64,000 bases of DNA from Corallium rubrum. Its lineage: Eukaryota > Cnidaria > Anthozoa > Scleralcyonacea > Coralliidae. The stretch is from positions 16,968,260 through 17,032,259 of the forward strand of contig OZ035998.1 of NCBI GenBank assembly GCA_964035015.1, in the 5' to 3' direction. The notes below the pieces were generated by a model. The model had not been told where the DNA came from and did not search any database. It saw only the letters and a program-made list of their open reading frames with translations. Below are positions 46,547 to 58,101 of this stretch, piece by piece; the stretch's first letter is position 1, and each line of letters opens with the position of its first letter. Position numbers and translations under genes: made by a program.

Positions 46547-46733
46547 GCGAGCGAGCGAGCGAACGAACGAACGAACGAACGAACGAACGAACGAACGAAC
46601 GAACGAACGAACGAACGAACGAACGAACGAACGAACGAACGAACGAACGAACGAACGAACGAACGAACGAACGAACGAACGAACGAACGAACGAACGAAC
46701 GAACGAACGAACGAATGAATGAATGAATGAATA
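46547..46733. repeat. (GAAC)n tetranucleotide microsatellite
   Basis: Starts as GAGC units, about 40 GAAC units, ends as GAAT units. Arg-Thr-Asn-Glu and Phe-Val-Arg-Ser frames on the two strands are artefacts. Confidence 0.97.
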
Positions 46734-46739
46734 AACGAA

Positions 46740-47185
46740 TCGTTGAATCATTCGTCTTCAGGTTGACGTCATCGGCCAAAAGATGAGAACTTTTGCTTGA
46801 GATCGACTTCAGTACGGACACTACAATCATTTTGGCAATACTGGGGCGTTTTGGAACCGTTAAACTAGCTTCAAATATTAAATAATCAGTTAACGGTTTC
46901 GTAAAATTGTCCACGAAGCAATCAGGAGAACTTAACTCACGCCGGTTTCGAAGACTGGGGACTGTATCTATCGTTTTCTATCTCTTTATTACATGAAAGT
47001 CTTACAGATCAAAACTTCAGATCACACGCATATTGGTCTGTCTGTAACAATCGGTTGCGATCTCTGATTCCAATCTGACGGTTTTACATTTTTAATCTTA
47101 TTTTATAATGTTACTCTCTGATACACCCTACTGCAATTGGCATGCGTGTCGTACATATAGCTATTTTTACAATGATTAGATTATA
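46740..47185. other. Spacer, no gene recognised
   Basis: Nothing recognised. Confidence 0.4.
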
Positions 47186-48226
47186 GGGGCCGACCACTTG
47201 ACTTGAGGGGGGGGATTTCAGAAAAAAAAATCCTGCAAGGTGGTTTGGGACGGGGAAAAAAGCATGCATTGAATCACAAAGAGAAAAAAAATATATCCTA
47301 CATCAAGTTTGAGCAGGAAAAAAATTGCATCACTTTTCAAAAACAAAGTTGAACGTTAATGGTTTATTTTTTAAAAAAGTAAACATGTAGGATGGTCTCA
47401 ATACATTCATCTCTGACTGACGATAAACTGTATTATAATAACTGTTATTTTGTTTAAATTCATCTATTAAATTTATCTTATATTTTTTAGTAGTTACAGT
47501 AAGTTTGTTTTGGCTCAATGCAGTTGTTCAGCAGGCAAAACCCTACAAAAGTTTAAAAATCACTACTCGGAATGTTAAAAATCGTATTTCAGAATGCAGG
47601 AAATGGCATTATCGAGACTCTAAATTTCAAAATTTTCCGGGGGTGCATGCCCCCGGACGGACCCCCCTAAAGGTTCTCGCACCTTCAGCGCTGACCAGTG
47701 TGCCCAAATAATCTCTGGATATGGGGCACTGTTCAGAACTACTCTCCTTTACGATTAATATATAGAACGATGTCTAAAACGAATTAAATGCGTCCAGATC
47801 AGATGTTTTATCCATGTGTCTGATACATGTGTCGCTTTTCAAATGCATGGAATTTCCAGTAAATGCATAAAAACTATTCCTATGTGTAATTTCGAGCTTC
47901 AGTAAGAATACACTATCATCGTATAAAATTACGACACACGTTACTTTCGTCTGCCAGACTTGCACATTTAAATGCAACGTATAAACAGGGCCTATTTAAT
48001 AAAGCTCTGAAGAATTGCTTATTTACCCATATCATTGGTGGATAAAAGTTAAACTAAAACTGCTCCAAAAAAAATCTTGCCGAAGCTAAAATGGTGAAAA
48101 AAATTTCACACATAGTTGTGTCCTGGGAAAAAAATATTCTTCAGCAATATGGGTACAGAAGAAATTTTTCATGCCCAAACAAGATCCCCCCCCCCCCCCC
48201 CCTCAAAAGTCAAATGGTCGGCCCCT
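47186..48226. mobile_element. ~1.04-kb MITE with GGGGCCGACCA termini
   Basis: Ends AGGGGCCGACCACTTGACTT then a G-run, and a C-run then CAAATGGTCGGCCCCT. It contains a dispersed-repeat fragment (47590-47690, also at 20095-20240). AAAAAA-rich, GGAAAAAA-type motifs recur near both ends (47220-47330 and 48065-48165). Confidence 0.7.
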
Positions 48227-48228
48227 TA

Positions 48229-48646
48229 GGCCCTGTTTACATGGAGGTAGGGTGACCCTTCTAGAAGGGTTACCCTGGTTCATTGTCTTTCCGTGTTTCG
48301 TTTACATGAGTGCTAGGCCTAGGGTGACCCTGGGGGGAGGGTTACCCTATCAGCTTGCTAGGGTAACCCTGGCATGTAAACGCGTTTGCTAGGGTGACCC
48401 TGGCAGCCGGGTTATGTTTCAATGAGAAAAATAACGCATACCGGACAAAATGTCTTAACAATTTTGTGGCTGCCCTTCCTGTTCTTATATACACCTTGTG
48501 AAGTCTATTGAAGATATCGAGTAAATGACGCCAACAATAACATGTAAACCAAAAATATAGTTAAATGGTCACGCAGAAATAATATGACCCTACTAGAAGA
48601 GTTAAACCCTGCTACAAGGGTCACCCTACTCCATGTAAACAAGGGC
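48229..48646. mobile_element. Harbinger-type MITE
   Basis: Ends GGCCCTGTTTACATGGAGG and (inverse) CTCCATGTAAACAAGGGC. AGGGTGACCCT, CTTCTAGAAGGGT and inverses recur about ten times throughout. TTA precedes it; the right duplication is unclear. It abuts the preceding element directly. Confidence 0.7.
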
Positions 48647-48839
48647 TATCTTTTGACTCACTTCAAAGGATAACCCTTCTAGAAGGGTCACCCTACTTAA
48701 TAAACCTATGTACAGGAAGGTCTAATCCCTTCTTCCTGAACTTAATACAATTTAAATAAATCCCCTTAATAAAAATTGACAACATGCAATAACAAATCAA
48801 TTAACACAATTACTAGTTAACTAAACAAAACTAAATACA

Positions 48840-48980
48840 ATGACTTCTTTAAATTGTAAAACGTATCTTGCTTTTTAACCGCCGTCGTCGTCCTAGGATC
48901 TTTAGGGACCTTAAGATGCTAGGACGACGACGGCGGTTAAAAAGCAATTCAAATTTTAGCATTAAAAAGAAGTCACGGTT
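48840..48980. mobile_element. Hairpin MITE
   Basis: Outer ends GACTTCTTTAA / TTAAAAAGAAGTC. Inner arms TTGCTTTTTAACCGCCGTCG and inverse (48869-48896 / 48918-48945) enclose AGGATCTTTAGGGACC. The following 48980-49440 shows no gene. Confidence 0.75.
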
Positions 48981-49439
48981 AACTGACTACCGTATTCAAT
49001 AATTGAAGCTTGTTTTTTAATTTTCAAAGTGTTAAAATGGTTGCAGTGTCTATGTTAAGGCAATCTCAGACAACAGTTCTCATCACTCCACGAGTCAACG
49101 TCGTCCTGAAGACGTGAAGATGGTCTGAGTGGCGTTGTGTACAGAGCGAAGACGGTGTTCAGATTACTCTTGGGACTAGAAATTATTCATTATCTTTGTT
49201 TTGCAAGAAGAATGCTTTTGTTTGAAGGACGTCGTCCTCGAAGTTGCCGTCGTAGATCTTAAGTCCCTTTTGTTAAAAAGACGCTAACAGAAGAATAGAT
49301 AATATACATGAACAAATTTCTCAATTTTGATTGGCTAAGAGCAGTGCAGTTTTAAGGAAATACAGTGCAGAAACAAGACGCCTGGTCAGGCGTTCACTTG
49401 GGCTACTGCACAATCACAGTACTATATATAGTAGGTGAA

Positions 49440-50990
49440 GGTGTTTGGGTAAATGGTACTGAAGTGTTATCGAAGCTGCATATGAAGACTTGAACTGGCC
49501 TTATTAAGTATGTATTTAAAATGCATATCCCAATTACGGCTATATGTAAAACCAGGACCCAGGACCCGGACCGGGGACCCGAGGACCCATGTAAAACCAG
49601 GACCCACATCAAATTGGACGGGGGGTTAAGAAAATATTATATTTTGTGGCGGGGGTGATATTTTATTGTACTACGTGCAAATTGTTGTAATAAGAAACTC
49701 AGCTTATGTCAGTAAAATTCCAACTAATCTGCTGCGTTATTGCTCTAATAAGAGGATTAGCAATCCGTTCAGAAAATAATTATTAGCAATCCGTTCAGAA
49801 AATAGCCCGAAATTGTACTCGCGTACTTGGCCGGCGTGAGAAGCTCGTTCGCTGAAGCGCGAAGCTAGGCCTTTTGCGGCAATAAATACGCTGGTTAAGC
49901 CACATTCGCGGGCCGGCTGTCTATGTTTTTTATCCTTAGTTTAGGTGTTTTCTCGATTCCAACGAGTTTTCAATCGATCCTAGCTCAAATACATCGTGTG
50001 GCATATACGGGTCCCCCTAAACAAAATACAATGAACTGACGGAATATCACAGCTGTGTGTGCGATAAAACTTCTCATTTTGACCAAGAAATTTTCGTTGC
50101 CCGCCTTCAAGATACGACCCAAGAGTTTCGGGATAACGCCAGACGTCTGCAGAGGAAAGCTAGTGGTCGGTCACTCGGTTGAAGCCGGTCTCGGCAGCAA
50201 TGGGTTAACAAATACTATTAAAGTGCGCGTTTAAAGTCCACGTCACAGCAACGTTTTTGCTTTGGGCTTCTTTGGTTGTTGTCGCGTATATTCTGTAAAT
50301 TCTGCAAACCGCACAAACAAGCTGTGTCATTCGGTCAGTTTATTGTGTTTTGTTTAGGGGGACCGTATATGCCACACGATGTATTTGAGATAGGATCGAT
50401 TGAAATCAAACATTGAGAAACTCGTCGGAATCGAGTATTTATGGCCGCTCAAACCGCTCTTAGATCAATAACGCAGCAGATTAGTTGGGATTATTCACTG
50501 ACATAAGCTAAGTTTCTTATTACAACCATTTGCACGTAGTACAATAAAATATCACACCCCCGCCACCAAATATAATATTTTCTTAACCCCCCGTCCAATT
50601 TGATGTGGGTCCTGGTTTTACATGGGTCCTCGGGTCCCCGGTCCGGGTCCTGGGTCCTGGTTTTACATATAGCCTCCCAATTACACGAGTTGTTTTGAAA
50701 AGTGACACCAAGTCGTTTAAGCCAGTCCTTACGTTTAATCAACTGGAGTGGATCAGGACGAGGTTTGAGGTATTTCCTTTCAGCACCATTTTCCAGCTTT
50801 TGCCGAGGTTGAGTGCCATTCGATTCTCATCTGCCCATTTCTTAATGTTTAATACCTCACCACTAGAGCTATCAGTACCACTATCTCGAATAGGAACACT
50901 AAGAGTCAGATCATGTGCAAATTTAACTTATAAACTAACTGACAGGATCAGCAACTTTAATATCATTTACCATTACGGAAAATATTATGG
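49440..50990 (-). mobile_element. LINE reverse transcriptase remnant split by a MITE
   Basis: The - strand from ~50990 reads KFAHDLTLSVPIRDSG (the Y-x-D-D box degraded to FAHD), NIKKWADENRMALNLGKSW, then after a stop and frameshift LKRLGVTFQNNSCNW. The frame resumes across the MITE at 49537 as NWDMHFKYILNKASSSLHMQ. The order and spacing match a CR1/Jockey-type reverse transcriptase. The catalytic box mutation, stop and frameshift show that it is dead. The 10-base duplication sits exactly in the Asn-Trp codons. Confidence 0.8.
49538..50674. mobile_element. Non-autonomous MULE-type MITE with 10-bp target duplication
   Basis: Ends GGCTATATGTAAAACCAGGA and exact inverse, flanked by TCCCAATTAC at 49528-49537 and 50675-50684. 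Arms ~200 bp (49538-49740 and 50465-50674), plus a second inverted pair (CAAATACATCGTGTGGCATA at ~49986 and its inverse at ~50372). A 10-bp duplication with long inverted repeats fits the Mutator superfamily. It is not related in sequence to the 35382 element's ends. GGACCC/GGGTCC motifs recur in the termini. Confidence 0.85.
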
Positions 50991-50999
50991 GATATAGAA

Positions 51000-52028
51000 A
51001 ACTAATTATCCAATTGAAAATATATCGGATTAATATTCTAATGCTTAAGCTTGTTACAGACGATGTCGTGTGGCAATCAAAAGCCTTACTGAAATCAAAA
51101 CTAAAAATAGGCATGTCCAGACATGCATGTATCTACTGCGTTCAATCATGTCTATAGCTACTATGGTAAAAACAATGCTGTAATTACTGTATGTACTTGC
51201 AGTGACCTTGTATTCAGAGCTGAACAAGATTTTTGTCAAGATTGTGAATGCTAGCCATGCTGTGTTTTTACCTTAAGAAAGGAACTCAGAGTAAAGCCAT
51301 CAAAGCACAGGAGACTGAGCACTAACAACTCTACTCATATCTGGCACAGAAGCATGAGTCCCAAGCCCATCCCATTCAAATACTAAACTCAAGTGTGATC
51401 ATAGCTTGAGTATTAAAGCTATGGTACTATTATGATGGTAATAAAGTATGATTGCTGTAAAGTTTAGTAGGCCAATCAAATTTTAATAGTACGTCAATAA
51501 CAGGTCGCAAAAATTGACTAATAAAGTTTTTAAATAACTTTGTTACAACAATTTGTCAAATAATCATAATGCAATCCAGTTGTTCAAAGCCGGTAAAGAA
51601 TTTTGCTCTGGTGTATTCTACATAACTCGAGAGGGAAATTTTGAAACAAATGGCTTTTTAGATCATGACGAGAACTGAATGATGCCTTGTCATATTTATG
51701 TGTCAACAACGAAAAAACTAAGAAACCGCGAACGAGAAAAACAATCCGAAAAGACTAGACTGAATTGGCAGTGTTTGTGGTCACAAAAGCAGGGAGATGG
51801 GGGGGGGGGGGGGGGGGGGTGTTAAAAAATGCATATAAAGCGGGCGAGGGGTTGTTGCGTTCATGTATTTCTAGTATTATACTATAAAAGAAACTACGCC
51901 GAGGCAGAGAAAATTGGATTCGCCATATCTGATCGTTGGAATAAGCTTTTATGAACCATTTATTTTAGCCTTGATTATTGCAGTGCACTGCTAGGAAATT
52001 CTCGTATATGTCCTGCCAATCACCACTA

Positions 52029-52029
<1 letters not shown>
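51000..52029. other. Spacer, no gene recognised
   Basis: A poly-G run at 51799-51819. Otherwise AT-rich sequence without recognisable exons. Confidence 0.4.
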
Positions 52030-52090
<61 letters not shown>

Positions 52091-52110
52091 ATATATATAT
52101 GTATGTATAT
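52030..52110. repeat. (TA)n microsatellite
   Basis: TA run with a few TG interruptions at its right edge. Confidence 0.95.
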
Positions 52111-52111
52111 A

Positions 52112-52623
<512 letters not shown>

Positions 52624-52912
52624 CCACGTGACTACACCGTGCTAAAAACAGGTCTCTCAAATAAAATCCCGGAAACTTGTCAACGGTCGAGGGTTTGTGA
52701 CCTGTTCATAACTGCATGGACTGCTTGCTTCTGTACTTTGAGTTGTGAAAAGTTGATGTCCGAATAGAAAAAGGCGCGAGCACGAAAACCAACGAAGATT
52801 ATACCCACCAGGTTCTGTCACAATAAATTTTTCTCTAATAATAATATTTTTTATTTATATTTTGCTAATGAAGAAAGAAACATAAATCTGAGACAATGTC
52901 AAAATATACATG

Positions 52913-53105
52913 GTCAGCGGTTAACCCCATGAACATAAGGACCCAATATTCCGCCATCTTGGGGTGGGGCTGCTTTCCATTTCAAAGCTGTCAAAAGCAA
53001 GCATAGGCGTACGAGCCGGGGGGCACGCCATCTTGGGGTGGGGCTGGGTTCCATTTCAAGGCTATGAAAAGCAAGCATAGGCGTACGAGCCAGATAATAC
53101 GCGAT
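52913..53105. repeat. ~70-bp direct duplication
   Basis: CGCCATCTTGGGGTGGGGCTG, cut here to CGCCATCTTGGGGTGGGGCT, and AAAAGCAAGCATAGGCGTAC occur twice (~52954 and ~53027), same orientation. It lies downstream of the GPCR gene. Confidence 0.8.
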
Positions 53106-53415
53106 AATATATTTATAACATGCCATATTGACTTTTGTACAAATAATGTTATATAAACTTGTGCACGCTGATTATAGATTGTATTTGATATGATATAAGA
53201 GTCGGGCTGTAATTAATTTGTGTCCGTACGCCTATGAAAGCAAGTCCATTCTGCCCTGACCGACCGTTGTAAATTGGAAGAAATTGGAAAGCGCCTTTGG
53301 TTCGGAGATTTTTAGACACGAGCAAGCAATCCAGTTATATACAGGTCAGTGGTTTGCACCGAATCAACGTAACTAAATATCCCAAAACACTGGCAAATCA
53401 TGTTTGAATAGTCTA

Positions 53416-54537
53416 CTAGACCGGAGTCGCTGGTAGCTTGCCATCGTGAAGTATTTCACAGTAAGGTCGGTTGCGTAATTCTTTCCTGAGGAATGCGCGA
53501 CAACAACAGATACTGCTGAGTCCCTTGAGCTTTTGGGCCAACTCTTTGATGCACAGTCGGTACTCGGACGCCATCAAAAGAAGAATGATCGGGTTAAACG
53601 CGCTCTCGGAGACCATCATGCACATGAAGAACGTGAACATTATTTCCTGCCGATCAAACGACTTCAACTCGAAGAACAGATGAGCCATCGAGAACAATAC
53701 TGGGGGTAGTGTCGTGATGGCAAAAGTCACAACCACAACAATAAGCATCTTGACCAACCGTTTGCTGCGTAGGATCAACGTGATGGAGTGCTTGTTGCCG
53801 TTGACGTCGCTACCTTGGTGGATTGTCTCACTCCTCTTTTTGTAAACGGCCTTGAGTGTCACGCCTATGGCCATGTAGCAAAACGTGACGACCACGAAGG
53901 GCACGAGGATCATAATGAAGCCGAAGCACACGTGTATTTTAAACAGTTTTTTCGACGGCCACTCGTACTTGCACTCCTTCGAGTTTCCCGTCTCGTCGAG
54001 ACGCGTGACGACAAGCAACGGTACGCCGTTAACGAGGTAGGCCGACACCCAGATACAACATATAATGAATTTCGCCACACTCTTGTTCGGTGTATGCAGC
54101 AGAGGCCTGGTAATCAGCCAGTAACGTTCAAGGCTCAGTGTTGTTATAGTCACCAAGGAGACGAGGATAAAGACGTCTCGCAATGGTAGTAACATCTTAC
54201 ATATAAACTTACCGAGGCTCCACGGGTGCAGCATCGACACCAGGTTCGTCACCGACGCCGCCGCTAAAACGCCCAAATCCGCCAACGCCAGATTAATGAT
54301 GTAATACCGTGAGCCCGTCGTGATGCCCTTTTTTCTGGTCAGCGGCAAGCGAAGTCCCGAGATAACGATTATGGTGTTTCCAACAATGCCAACAGCGACC
54401 ATGATAAAGGCCAACACAAGAAACACAAGCTGGGCGTCTAGAAGCACTTTTGGAGAAGATGTACTATGATTGGTGTTCGATATATTGCCTGGAAACATCG
54501 TTGATGGCATGGAAATCAATAAAGAAACATATGTCAA
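53416..54537 (-). CDS. Class A (rhodopsin-family) GPCR, peptide-receptor-like orphan
   Basis: A 373-residue single coding exon. The extracellular N-terminus has N-glycosylation sites at Asn18 and Asn23. Seven hydrophobic segments carry class A landmarks: GN at 53-54 (TM1), LALAD with Asp87 (TM2), Cys113 and Cys189 for the extracellular disulphide, ERY 137-139 in place of DRY (TM3), VP at 212-213 (TM5), TTLPP 275-279 where CWxP usually lies (TM6), and NPIIL 315-319 where NPxxY usually lies (TM7). CCC at 344-346 is a likely palmitoylation site. Ligand not predictable. An acceptor-like TTTTTTATAG lies upstream at ~54809 (-), so a 5' UTR intron is likely. It acts at the plasma membrane through G proteins. 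The absent Trp in TM6 and Tyr in TM7 are unusual. Confidence 0.93.
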   Translation of the reverse strand: MTYVSLLISMPSTMFPGNISNTNHSTSSPKVLLDAQLVFLVLAFIMVAVGIVGNTIIVISGLRLPLTRKKGITTGSRYYIINLALADLGVLAAASVTNLVSMLHPWSLGKFICKMLLPLRDVFILVSLVTITTLSLERYWLITRPLLHTPNKSVAKFIICCIWVSAYLVNGVPLLVVTRLDETGNSKECKYEWPSKKLFKIHVCFGFIMILVPFVVVTFCYMAIGVTLKAVYKKRSETIHQGSDVNGNKHSITLILRSKRLVKMLIVVVVTFAITTLPPVLFSMAHLFFELKSFDRQEIMFTFFMCMMVSESAFNPIILLLMASEYRLCIKELAQKLKGLSSICCCRAFLRKELRNRPYCEILHDGKLPATPV

Positions 54538-54811
54538 TTAACGGATCGAGATTACTTCAACAGCGATTTGTGTCTGATATAAATCAACGAGTGTCTAACA
54601 TTCACGAATACTCGACTGACAACTTCCTGTGAACAACTTAGTGTAGCGTTTACCCCAAGAAACACGAACGAGTGAACTGTTTGGGTTACTTGCCAAGAAG
54701 ACTAAAAAAAATGCGGTTCAAACTTGTCCGAAGAAGAGCAATGCTGCAACAAACCGATGAGACAAAGATCACTCACGTCTCGTCAAGACTCTCCTCTAGA
54801 CTTCACCTATA

Positions 54812-56159
54812 AAAAAATATAGAAATGATTAAAGTTTCTTGCATTCCACCAGTAATTTCAGGTATACAATTCACAAGGTCAAGAAACTGGCATAAAATTC
54901 AATATTTCCGTCCATTTCCGTACCGTTCTGAAGTGTTTAATACTAGTGTACTTGTATAAGTATTTGTTATGTTGACGTTTACTTTAATAATAGGCGTACT
55001 TCGACGACGTTGATAATACACCAGCGATCCTTTGTATACAGGGAATATTTTTAGTAGAATTTATCCCCCACGTTCACTGTACATCACAGCAACTGCACAA
55101 AACATACTGTGTACCTTGGCCACAGTTTGACGTTGTTTTAGTGAATGCTTGTCGTTCTCCGACCGCGTGTGCTCCTGCTGCTAAATCAATTTAAAGCGCA
55201 CAGCTTGTTGTGCTCATCAAAGAAAGGAGGCCATCGAACATCAACAAACCACCAAATGGCGAATGCCTTGCTGTGTTGTCTGTCAAGTCCCAAACATCAA
55301 ACATTTAATTGCATAATATCGACGCCTCTCGCTATTTGTCAACACATGCTCTTAGTAGTTACCCTCGCGTCGATTTCCTGCGCGTCAAACATCAAGCAAG
55401 CCGAAGTTGAAAATACGCAGAAGCATTCACAACATTGTTTCATAAATTAAAAGAAGATTGATCACATGTATGTAAACTCTATAGACTCTTATATCAGTGT
55501 CACGTCCTGATTCAGATTGCTAACGGGTAATTCTTTTTCCCTAAAAGGATCGAAATCTGCGAACTGAAATAAAGCCATATCGTACAAATAGTGCTTATCC
55601 AATAGCAAGGGAGCTTCCCTAACGTTGACTTTAGCTCAGACATGCTCAGAGACAGTAAGATTTTAACGTTGAGAAGACTGCTTCGTCGAGCTTGCCACGT
55701 CGTAGCTAGATATGAAGTCTTTATGACTTTATTGTGCCTTTACTCTCCGCTCACAGTGCTCTTTACCGAATACTTAGCAAATTGTCAATTGGATATTTCC
55801 ACTGATCTGATCTCTATATATTATATCTTCTTGTTTATATTATAATTGATTAATTATGTTCTATATTTAAAATATCCTATGTTCAATTATATATTTATGG
55901 CACACACACAATGACACAACACAAAATCGCACAAATGGCGAAGCGACGAGGAGGCTATGAAAACACTCGTGAAACACGACAAACTATGTGATTATTAATA
56001 TAGAGGCCAAAATGATTTAAGAGCTATGTTATTTCCAGAAAATGGAACTGTACATGTTGTGTGTACCTTCACCGAGTCGGCGTTCGTCCTGCACTAACCT
56101 GTACTGTATTATATTGTACTGTATTATACTGTACTGTATTATATTGTAACTACTGCGGT
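54812..56159. other. Upstream of the GPCR: no coding gene recognised
   Basis: Presumably contains the GPCR promoter and 5' UTR exon. Short frames (55145-55450, 55642-55845) have no family resemblance. Confidence 0.4.
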
Positions 56160-56300
56160 ATTGTATTGTATTGTATTGTATTGTATTGTATTGTATTGTA
56201 TTGTATTGTATAATTGTATTGTATAATTGTATTGTATTGTATTGTATAATTGTATTGTATAGTTGTATTGTATATTGTATAATTGTATTGTATTGCGTAG
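56160..56300. repeat. (TTGTA)n pentanucleotide array
   Basis: TTGTA units with interspersed TTGTATAA variants. Confidence 0.95.
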
Positions 56301-56642
56301 CGTTGCGTTGTATTTCGTTTCGTGTTGTGGTATTGCAGTGTAATTTGTTTTAATTCTAAGGCACTTCGGATAGAAAAATAGTTGTCAAAGTTGGACGTTA
56401 GCCTTTTAAGCATGCATGAGCGCCGAACAGAATATTCATATTTGCGGCAAGACAATGTACTGAAACAGTGATGCTTAAGTCATCAGCGCCAACGGTTATA
56501 CTGATATATCGTTAATGTATATCATCCAAATGATTGAAAAAAGTTCTGGGCACTTTTTTCGGCAGCAAACGAGGTTTTTTGTTTGGGTTAGTTGACCCAG
56601 AAAATCCTGCTTCGTCCGTTATATAGACTGATAAGCATATAT

Positions 56643-56930
56643 AGTTTAGTTTTAGTTTTAGTTTAGTTTAGTTTTTTAGTTTAGTTTAGTTTTTTAGTTT
56701 AGTTTAGTTTTAGTTTTAGTTTTTAGTTTAGTTTTAGTTTAGTTTAGTTTAGTTTTAGTTTTTAGTTTAGTTTAGTTTAGTTTAGTTTAGTTTTAGTTTA
56801 GTTTAGTTTTAGTTTAGTTTAGTTTAGTTTAGTTTAGTTTAGTTTTAGTTTTAGTTTAGTTTAGTTTAGTTTAGTTTAGTTTAGTTTAGTTTAGTTTTAG
56901 TTTTTAGTTTAGTTTAGTTTTAGTTTATAT
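56643..56930. repeat. (TTTAG)n/(TTTTAG)n array, ~290 bp
   Basis: TTTAG pentamers mixed with TTTTAG and TTTTTAG units on +. Not the canonical TTAGGG telomere repeat. Confidence 0.95.
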
Positions 56931-56939
56931 ATTATAAAC

Positions 56940-57436
56940 TGGGTGGTAAAGCCGTTTACCGGCTACCACACTAGTGTTTATACTATTATTGTTTAGGGTT
57001 ATAACTATAGGTATGAATTATTTAACAAACTTACAGTTAATTCAAACACATGCAGCTGCATGGGGTCACAACCTAAGTTCAAGCTGTCCCCGCCGGGAGT
57101 TCGGGATCAAACCACGTTACAGTAGAAATTTTAGACCCTAGGTTTTCTCAAAACGACTTTTGTCTTAACCTGGCCTTTCAACCCTAAATTCCCTTCAGTT
57201 AGTTGAAAGAGTTAAGGAGCAAACTTCCCGTTTTTTAGTCGCATTTGGTCCACCGCACTAAAAACGTACGATAACATAAAGATAACAGTTAAAGAAGAAC
57301 GAAGGAAACATCTTAAAACCTTATTTTAAAAACATTGTTTTGAAGAACAGCAAAAAGTGTAATAAATATGCTCATACTATAATTTAGAAACGGCGAACTT
57401 AAACTCGTATCTCACGTTTGCTCATTGCATGGGAAG
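56940..57436. other. Spacer, no gene recognised
   Basis: Contains CCCGCCGGGAGTTCGGGATC at ~57090, reminiscent of SINE or tRNA-like text but without matching boxes. Confidence 0.35.
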
Positions 57437-57703
<267 letters not shown>

Positions 57704-57865
57704 ACTCCGGTTGATATATGCGTGTTTTCATTGGTTGTTGCCCATGATCTATTAGGACAGACGCATGGACACGTCGGATCACGTCAGCTGACTTGCTTTT
57801 TCCCTTCTTCATGCCCCAAAATCCGGCAAGATTTTCGATAAAAACTTTTTAAATTTTTGTATTGT

Positions 57866-58051
57866 AGAAAACAAATAGATTCCATTTTTTGTTGTCTGTT
57901 CAGTTATAGATACACAGAAGACGGAGCAACGTGGTAAGAACATCAGTGACCCACTCAACTGCGTCTCGTGGGCCAGTTTTGTCCTTACCGCGTTGTGACG
58001 TCATCTGTGCATCTATAACTGAACAGACAACGGCAAAATGGAATCTATTTG

Positions 58052-58055
<4 letters not shown>
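57866..58055. mobile_element. Fold-back MITE with ACAAATAGATTCCATTTT termini
   Basis: Arms at 57866-57950 and 57970-58055 are inverted (ACAAATAGATTCCATTTT, GTTCAGTTATAGATACACAG). Together with the left flank (57770-57865) it is an inverted relative of 44922-45140. (TA)n follows at 58056-58097. Confidence 0.75.

Positions 58056-58097
<42 letters not shown>

Positions 58098-58101
<4 letters not shown>

Noticed and set aside
46437..46914. Phe-Val-Arg-Ser and Arg-Thr-Asn-Glu repeat proteins
   Set aside because: By-product of the (GAAC)n microsatellite on both strands.
53788..54189. 133-residue ORF antisense to the GPCR
   Set aside because: Shadow of the GPCR coding strand; no independent support.
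56643..56930. Interstitial telomere repeat
   Set aside because: Units are TTTAG/TTTTAG, not TTAGGG, and no subtelomeric context is visible.
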